Source of the DNA: Clostridia bacterium
GTDB taxonomy: Bacteria; Bacillota; Clostridia; UBA1381
Assembly: GCA_017380475.1 (NCBI GenBank)
Contig: JAFODX010000001.1
Location: 1 to 11,248, forward strand
Length of the DNA stretch: 11,248 nucleotides
Direction of reading: 5' to 3'
Below the pieces are notes generated by a model. That model was not told the origin of the DNA and did no database searches. It saw only the letters and a program-made list of their open reading frames with translations. Of the stretch, positions 7,431-11,248 are shown piece by piece (the stretch's first letter is position 1; each line of letters begins with the position of its first letter). The translations under genes were made by a program, and so were the position numbers.

Positions 7431-8538
7431 ATACAAACATCTTATTAAGAAGTTTCACTGCAAATTCACGGTCTGCATTGCCGTAGCATTTCTTCATACT
7501 TTTGTTATCCTCATAGCGAGGTGCAAGCTCGTTTATCTTTTCCGGTGTCAGTTTTATCTCTGTATCCGGAAGATTTTTTCTGATTAAGTTTATCAGTGTA
7601 TCCTTGTCACAGCCGATTTTTGCAAAAAATCCGTCAGCTTCATCAGGCGCAACCTCTGCATTGTAGTTTATAAACTCTTCAAGGTATACCGCACACGCAT
7701 TGCCGTGACAGATGTTATACTGTTCGGACAGGAAATATCCGAGTGCGTGCGCAAACGCAGTTCCCGTTACACTGATTGCAAGACCGCCGTAGAGTGACGC
7801 ACAATATATTTCTTCACGCTCATCAAATGTAAGCGGAACAGTATCGCAGGTTACCGTCTTTTCAAGCATTCTAACCAGAATTTCTACGCCTCTTACTGCA
7901 AATGTTCTTGAAATATCGTTTGCACTGCGGTTGAAGTAACTTTCCATACAGTGGCACAGTGCATCAAGTGCTGTGGAGCGTGTAAAATCAGCCGACATAG
8001 ACATTGTATATGTCGCATCGCCAAACGCCGTTACCGGATAGAGCGACGGTGCACGAAAGCTCTTTTTCATACCCTCAGGAGTTGTTATAACCGATACGGG
8101 TGTTACTTCACTGCCCGTACCTGCCGTTGTGCCTACGGCAATTATCGGCAATGGCTCTCTATCCCAGTCCATTGAATATAGTGTCTTTGCAGATGTATCT
8201 GCCGACGCAGTAAGCACAGCTATCGCCTTTGCTGCATCAAGTGCCGAGCCGCCGCCTATGCCGACCACAAACTCTGCACCGCTCTCTTTCGCCATTTCAG
8301 CCGCCTCTTTACACGAAGCATATGACGGGTTCTGTTCAATCCTGTCAAATATTATATATTCTGTTCCCACACTCTCAAGTGCCAGAACAACGTCACCAAG
8401 TGCACCTGAGCTTTTGGCTCCGTATTTACCAGTAACGATTATACACTTCTTTCCGTATTTTTTAAATTCATCGGTATTTTTTCCGATACAGCCTTTACCT
8501 GTTACAATATTAACAGGCGCAAAAAAATTCATATTCAT
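7429..8538 (-). CDS. Iron-containing alcohol dehydrogenase
   Basis: This belongs to the group III (Fe-dependent) alcohol dehydrogenase family, NAD(P)H-dependent cytoplasmic enzymes that interconvert alcohols or diols and aldehydes. The protein is 369 residues. The Rossmann-like domain has GIGGGSALDAAKAIA (93-107) and GTTAGTGSEVTPVSVIT (136-152). The C-terminal metal domain has the expected ligands: D192 and H196 in TALDALCHCMES, H264 in AFAHALGY and H278 in ICHGNACA. The substrate cannot be inferred, but the family includes butanol dehydrogenases and FucO. The start at 8538 has GGAG 6 nt upstream and the conserved MNFF..PVNIVTG N-terminus follows. Sixteen more in-frame codons upstream (from 8586) would consume the leader and are unlikely. 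This is the first gene of the six-gene operon. Confidence 0.93.
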   Translation of the reverse strand: MNMNFFAPVNIVTGKGCIGKNTDEFKKYGKKCIIVTGKYGAKSSGALGDVVLALESVGTEYIIFDRIEQNPSYASCKEAAEMAKESGAEFVVGIGGGSALDAAKAIAVLTASADTSAKTLYSMDWDREPLPIIAVGTTAGTGSEVTPVSVITTPEGMKKSFRAPSLYPVTAFGDATYTMSMSADFTRSTALDALCHCMESYFNRSANDISRTFAVRGVEILVRMLEKTVTCDTVPLTFDEREEIYCASLYGGLAISVTGTAFAHALGYFLSEQYNICHGNACAVYLEEFINYNAEVAPDEADGFFAKIGCDKDTLINLIRKNLPDTEIKLTPEKINELAPRYEDNKSMKKCYGNADREFAVKLLNKMFV

Positions 8539-8572
8539 ATTTTTCTCCGAATGTATATTTTTAAAAAAGTAC

Positions 8573-8601
8573 TTGAAAATTTCCACATTATATTATATAC
8601 T
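8573..8601 (+). promoter_or_regulatory. Promoter of the cupin gene
   Basis: TTGAAA (8573-8578) and TATACT (8596-8601) are separated by exactly 17 bp. Transcription would begin near 8608, giving a leader of under 30 nt before the ATG at 8635. Its -10 box overlaps the opposing -10 box of the dehydrogenase promoter. Confidence 0.65.
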
Positions 8602-8620
8602 ATTAAAAAGTAAAAATCAA
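8592..8620 (-). promoter_or_regulatory. Promoter of the adh-topB-HAD-methyltransferase-coaBC-trmB operon
   Basis: On the minus strand TTGATT (8620-8615) and TATAAT (8597-8592) are separated by exactly 17 bp. Transcription would start near 8585, about 47 nt before the dehydrogenase ATG at 8538. Its -35 abuts the Shine-Dalgarno of the divergent cupin gene (8621-8626). Confidence 0.65.
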
Positions 8621-8634
8621 GAGGAGAAATCATT

Positions 8635-8982
8635 ATGGTTAAAAAATTCAAAGATTTTAACACTGAATTACGTGAAAATATGCGTGGCGGTGACGGAACA
8701 GTTGTTATAAGCAACTTTGTTACAGCGGACGAGCTTAACAACAAGGGCAGACTTTTCGGAAAAATTGTTCTTAAGCCGGGTTGCGGTATCGGTTTCCATG
8801 TTCACGAAACTGACAGCGAGTTCTTTTACATAATAAAGGGTACTGCAGTTTATGATGACAACGGCACAACAACAAACGTATACGCAGGCGATGTTACAGT
8901 TACTCCTGCAGGTACAGGTCACTCAATAAAGAACGAGAGTGACGAAGATGTTGAGCTGATTGCTCTGATAGTATATGCGTAA
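8635..8982 (+). CDS. Small single-domain cupin protein
   Basis: This 115-residue protein is one cupin beta-barrel. Cupin motif 1 is at about 48-69: PG (48-49), then FHVHETDSEFFYIIKG with metal ligands H55, H57 and E62. Cupin motif 2 is at about 85-100: GDVTVTPAGTGHSIKN, with H96 as the fourth ligand. All four usual metal ligands are present, so metal binding is likely. Such proteins include isomerases, dioxygenases and sugar-binding proteins, and the sequence does not decide between these. GAGGAG at 8621-8626 is 8 nt before the ATG. It is a single-gene transcript, divergent from the dehydrogenase operon and closed by the terminator at 8981-9019. Confidence 0.9.
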   Translation: MVKKFKDFNTELRENMRGGDGTVVISNFVTADELNNKGRLFGKIVLKPGCGIGFHVHETDSEFFYIIKGTAVYDDNGTTTNVYAGDVTVTPAGTGHSIKNESDEDVELIALIVYA

Positions 8983-9019
8983 AAAATGCCTCCTGAAATG
9001 TGTTCAGGAGGCATTTTTT
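8981..9019. terminator. Bidirectional rho-independent terminator (cupin / esterase)
   Basis: A perfect 17-bp inverted repeat, 8981-8997 against 9003-9019, has a 5-base loop. Its core is TGCCTCCTGAA pairing with TTCAGGAGGCA, flanked by A6 and T6 tracts. It is symmetric and can terminate both the plus-strand cupin transcript and the minus-strand esterase transcript. Parts of the stop codons of both genes lie inside the repeat. Confidence 0.95.
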
Positions 9020-10016
9020 ATATGTTTATAAGCGCCTGCGCAATTCTTTTTGCAAGCTTATGTTTTGTTTTGGGGTGTATATCGTCGGTTTCGCATACGT
9101 CTCTTGATTCCACCATCATTACATTTTTACGTCGTGACACTATTTCCTCCTGCGCACGCTGTACAAGCTTCCATCCTTCTGTCATTCTTTCATATGTGTC
9201 TGCTATCTGAACAACTATAAACGGAAGGTCTTCATTCCCAAAATCCCTACGCCATACATCAATCAATGTACACAGCTCGTCACAGTAAACCAAACCCTCA
9301 GATACACTTGCATCACTTTCGCCCTGATACCATATTACCGTTGAAAGCTGATACGGAATGACCTGACAAAGCGAGAAATTATACAGAAAGCCATCACCGT
9401 TCCACATACCGAAAGTCTCGTCATAATGGTCATCAAATTTCTCTTCCGGTAAAAGGCTGATGCCTATTTTGTCAAATGTTCTTTCCGGGACCCAGCTTTC
9501 AATTACAGATGCACCCTGATAGCAAGCAATAACACCTATTGCAACATCTTTTGCAAGCGACACCTCAACCGATGCCAGATACGCAAGTGCTGACCAGTAT
9601 CCGACATATTCCTTATCACATATCACCCAGCCGTCATCGGGAACAAATTTATCAGTGTTGCGTACCGTAGCGGTTGAGAAGAGACGTACATTCGGATTTG
9701 AACGGTACTCCTCTTTCGGTATCTCTGTATCCATCAACCGAAACTGCATATTTGACTGTCCCGAGAAGAGAAACACTTCGCCTATGTATATATCACAAAG
9801 AACCTCTGTTCTGTCCTCAAAAGCCGCTTCAAGCACATATGGGCCGCCGTATTCCATAGGCGGTAATTCAAGCATCCATTTTTCAGAATCTGACATATAC
9901 TGCTTAACGCATCCGGCAAAGCGTATTGTCACACTGCCCTTTCCCGTACCGTAAATTCTGATTGGCTTTTTCGCCGCAAACACCATATGAGATGTAAATA
10001 TTTTATCAAGCTCCAT
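9018..10016 (-). CDS. Sialate O-acetylesterase-like carbohydrate esterase (SGNH type)
   Basis: This 332-residue protein matches the sialate O-acetylesterase (SASA) family, which removes acetyl groups from sialic acids or other acetylated sugars. The nucleophile block is FSGQSNMQF (84-92), with Ser86 as the likely nucleophile. Further conserved blocks are ACYQGASVIESW (164-175), VIWYQGESD (227-235) and the C-terminal DDIHPKTKHKLAKRIA (311-326), with D312 and H314 completing the triad. An N-terminal beta-rich segment (about 1-75) precedes the catalytic part. No signal peptide is visible, so it should act in the cytoplasm on imported sugars or oligosaccharides (inference). AAAGGAG lies 6 nt before the ATG. 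It follows the YjjG-type phosphatase gene by 20 nt and is probably co-transcribed with it. The true substrate could be an acetylated plant glycan fragment rather than sialic acid. Confidence 0.88.
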   Translation of the reverse strand: MELDKIFTSHMVFAAKKPIRIYGTGKGSVTIRFAGCVKQYMSDSEKWMLELPPMEYGGPYVLEAAFEDRTEVLCDIYIGEVFLFSGQSNMQFRLMDTEIPKEEYRSNPNVRLFSTATVRNTDKFVPDDGWVICDKEYVGYWSALAYLASVEVSLAKDVAIGVIACYQGASVIESWVPERTFDKIGISLLPEEKFDDHYDETFGMWNGDGFLYNFSLCQVIPYQLSTVIWYQGESDASVSEGLVYCDELCTLIDVWRRDFGNEDLPFIVVQIADTYERMTEGWKLVQRAQEEIVSRRKNVMMVESRDVCETDDIHPKTKHKLAKRIAQALINI

Positions 10017-10036
10017 GATTTACTCCTTTGTGCTAA

Positions 10037-10729
10037 TTATAGATTACAAACTATCTCCTCAATTTTACCTAAATCGTCAATTTCATAGGTCATTGTAATA
10101 TCCAATGTGTTGGGCTTATGGCGAGGATTAAACCAACAAGTATCAATTCCCGAATCAAATCCGCCTTTCATATCACCCGTTAGTGAATCACCTATTATAA
10201 GCACCTCTTTTTTATCCGTTATTCCAAGCTGTTCAAAGACATAGTCAAAAAATTTCCCGCTTGGTTTTTCATAACCGACGTTTTCTGATATAAATATAGC
10301 ATCAAAGACCTTGTCAAGTCCTGAAAGACACAGTTTCTTTTCCTGCGCTACTTTAGTACCGTTAGTAACTGCTGCAATGGTGTATTTACCCTTTTGTGAA
10401 AGAAGAATTTCTTCTGCCTTATCCACAAACTCAATATGATCGCCTAGCGTCACCTGATAATCTTCGTTAAAGCTTTCTGCCAGCCTTATATCAGCGCCGA
10501 TTATCTCAAAAAATTCACGGAATCTTCCAACCAGAATTTCCGGCTTTGTAAGTTCATTTCTTTCAAGTTTCTGCCAGTACTTTGCATTTATTTCCGAATA
10601 CATTTTAAGCTGTTCATCACTGCACTCACCGATCCCGTATTTTTTGAACAGAAACCGTATGGCGTACGCCTCCGATGCAAGAAAATCAAGCACTGTTCCG
10701 TCAATATCCCATAATATATATTTATACAT
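10037..10729 (-). CDS. YjjG/YfnB-type HAD phosphatase (noncanonical 5'-nucleotidase-like)
   Basis: This 230-residue HAD enzyme is closest in pattern to the YjjG/YfnB group, some of which are pyrimidine 5'-nucleotidases involved in clearing unusual nucleotides. Motif I is WDIDGTVLDF (7-16; D8 and D10). Motif II is AVTNGTKVAQEKKL (120-133; T122), followed by SGLDKVFDAIFISENVGYEK with motif III Lys155. Motif IV is IIGDSLTGDMKGG (178-190; D181 and D186), followed by the group-typical GIDTCWFNP (194-202). The helical cap occupies about 17-95. The ATG at 10729 has AAAGGG 7 nt upstream and its own promoter at 10765-10793. Pairing with the downstream esterase suggests a small accessory metabolism unit, but a shared pathway is not demonstrated. 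Confidence 0.88.
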   Translation of the reverse strand: MYKYILWDIDGTVLDFLASEAYAIRFLFKKYGIGECSDEQLKMYSEINAKYWQKLERNELTKPEILVGRFREFFEIIGADIRLAESFNEDYQVTLGDHIEFVDKAEEILLSQKGKYTIAAVTNGTKVAQEKKLCLSGLDKVFDAIFISENVGYEKPSGKFFDYVFEQLGITDKKEVLIIGDSLTGDMKGGFDSGIDTCWFNPRHKPNTLDITMTYEIDDLGKIEEIVCNL

Positions 10730-10764
10730 ATCCGTACCCTTTCCACCTGCATTTTATGAGCTTT

Positions 10765-10793
10765 ATTGTATCATAAATTCCCATCTTTTTCAA
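10765..10793 (-). promoter_or_regulatory. Promoter of the YjjG-type phosphatase / esterase unit
   Basis: On the minus strand TTGAAA (10793-10788) and TACAAT (10770-10765) are separated by exactly 17 bp. A TG at 10773-10772 extends the -10. Transcription would start near 10758, leaving a leader of about 29 nt. It lies in the 72-nt gap after the partial AraC-type gene. No terminator was seen in that gap, so read-through from upstream is also possible. Confidence 0.65.
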
Positions 10794-10801
10794 TAGTCAA
10801 A

Positions 10802-11248
10802 CTATATTTCCTTTGCATACTGTTTAAATATCTGTTTTGCATATTCGCGCGGCGTAATATGCATTTTTCTTTTAAATGCATAGCTGAAATAGGCTTGAGA
10901 AGAAAACCCGCATTCATATGCAATATCTGCAAGGGTGAAATCCGTTGTAATAAGCATATTTGCCGCCTTTTTTATACGCTGTTCCTCGACATACTCCCGC
11001 AAAGTCCTCGCCGTTGCAGTTTTAAAGCAGTTATGAAAATGAATCGGACTCATTTTGGCATATCTCGATACAGTTTCAAGCGATAAATCTGATGTGATAT
11101 TTTCCTTGATATATTTTATTGCCCGTTCTATAACCTCGTAGTTGTTTGTTTTTGTCTTGTCGCGCTTTTGCAGTTTTGATGAATCCTTTATGAGCATATG
11201 AATAAGTTCTAAAACACAACTGTAAAGCATTATTTCATCAGTTTCAAC
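10802..11248 (-). CDS. AraC-family transcriptional regulator (partial, 5' end off window)
   Basis: The frame is open from the stop at 10802 to the right edge (148 codons), so the ATG at 11230 is probably internal and the N-terminal sensor domain lies outside. The visible part is the AraC/XylS DNA-binding domain. The first HTH is at about 56-78 (LSLETVSRYAKMSPIHFHNC). The second is at about 104-127 (FTLADIAYECGFSSQAYFSY), ending with the conserved MHITPREY (129-136) after FKRK. Ligand and targets cannot be read from this part. The phosphatase/esterase unit lies just downstream on the same strand and may be among its targets (inference). Confidence 0.92.
   Translation of the reverse strand, partial: VETDEIMLYSCVLELIHMLIKDSSKLQKRDKTKTNNYEVIERAIKYIKENITSDLSLETVSRYAKMSPIHFHNCFKTATARTLREYVEEQRIKKAANMLITTDFTLADIAYECGFSSQAYFSYAFKRKMHITPREYAKQIFKQYAKEI

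Noticed and set aside
8539..8586. Extra 16 N-terminal residues on the dehydrogenase (ATG at 8586)
   Set aside because: This ATG coincides with the predicted transcription start, has no Shine-Dalgarno, and the residues are not part of the family. The ATG at 8538 has GGAG 6 nt upstream.
8129..8710. Plus-strand open frame of 193 codons running from the dehydrogenase into the cupin gene
   Set aside because: It is antisense to the dehydrogenase N-terminus and out of frame with the cupin gene, and it spans the promoter region.
1..11248. Search for CRISPR arrays, tRNA or rRNA genes, IS elements, attachment sites, toxin-antitoxin or defence genes
   Set aside because: No repeated spacer pattern, cloverleaf-like segment, transposase or recombinase motif, or defence-type protein domain was seen on either strand.

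Overview
The window is an ordinary chromosomal stretch of a low-to-moderate GC, Gram-positive anaerobe. It most resembles a gut Clostridia member (Oscillospirales or Lachnospirales type). This is inferred from the strong AGGAG-type ribosome binding sites, sigma-A-like promoters with 17-bp spacers, AT-rich intergenic DNA and the protein families present. I see no rRNA, tRNA, IS element, phage gene, CRISPR array or riboswitch.

Layout. (1) Positions 1-799, minus strand: the 5' portion of a CapA-like metallophosphatase gene that runs off the left edge. (2) Positions 800-1103: an AT-rich divergent promoter region containing two inverted repeats. (3) Positions 1104-1862, plus strand: an AraC-family regulator. 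(4) Positions 1870-1903: a bidirectional terminator. (5) Positions 8538 down to 1902, minus strand: a tight six-gene operon. In transcription order it holds an iron-type alcohol dehydrogenase, topoisomerase III (topB), a HAD hydrolase, an RlmI/RlmK-like methyltransferase, coaBC and trmB. (6) Around 8573-8620: two opposed promoters whose -10 boxes overlap. They serve this operon and a small plus-strand cupin gene (8635-8982). (7) Positions 8981-9019: a second bidirectional terminator. (8) Positions 10729 down to 9018, minus strand: a two-gene unit of a YjjG-type HAD phosphatase and a sialate O-acetylesterase-like protein with its own promoter. (9) Positions 10802-11248, minus strand: the C-terminal half of another AraC-family regulator, cut by the right edge.

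Functionally the long operon is a housekeeping mix: coenzyme A synthesis, tRNA and putative rRNA methylation, DNA topology, an oxidoreductase and a phosphatase. It does not form one obvious pathway. The genes are spaced by -1 to +35 nt, so co-transcription and some translational coupling are likely. The right-hand part looks like sugar or glycan accessory metabolism under AraC-type control.

I did not find a convincing new multi-gene system. The observation most worth checking is that topB has no ATG, GTG, TTG or CTG codon upstream of its conserved Toprim motif. A well-placed Shine-Dalgarno points to an ATA codon as the start. Next are a Cys-to-Asn change in the CoaC active-site flap of CoaBC, and the interlocked divergent promoters between the dehydrogenase operon and the cupin gene.
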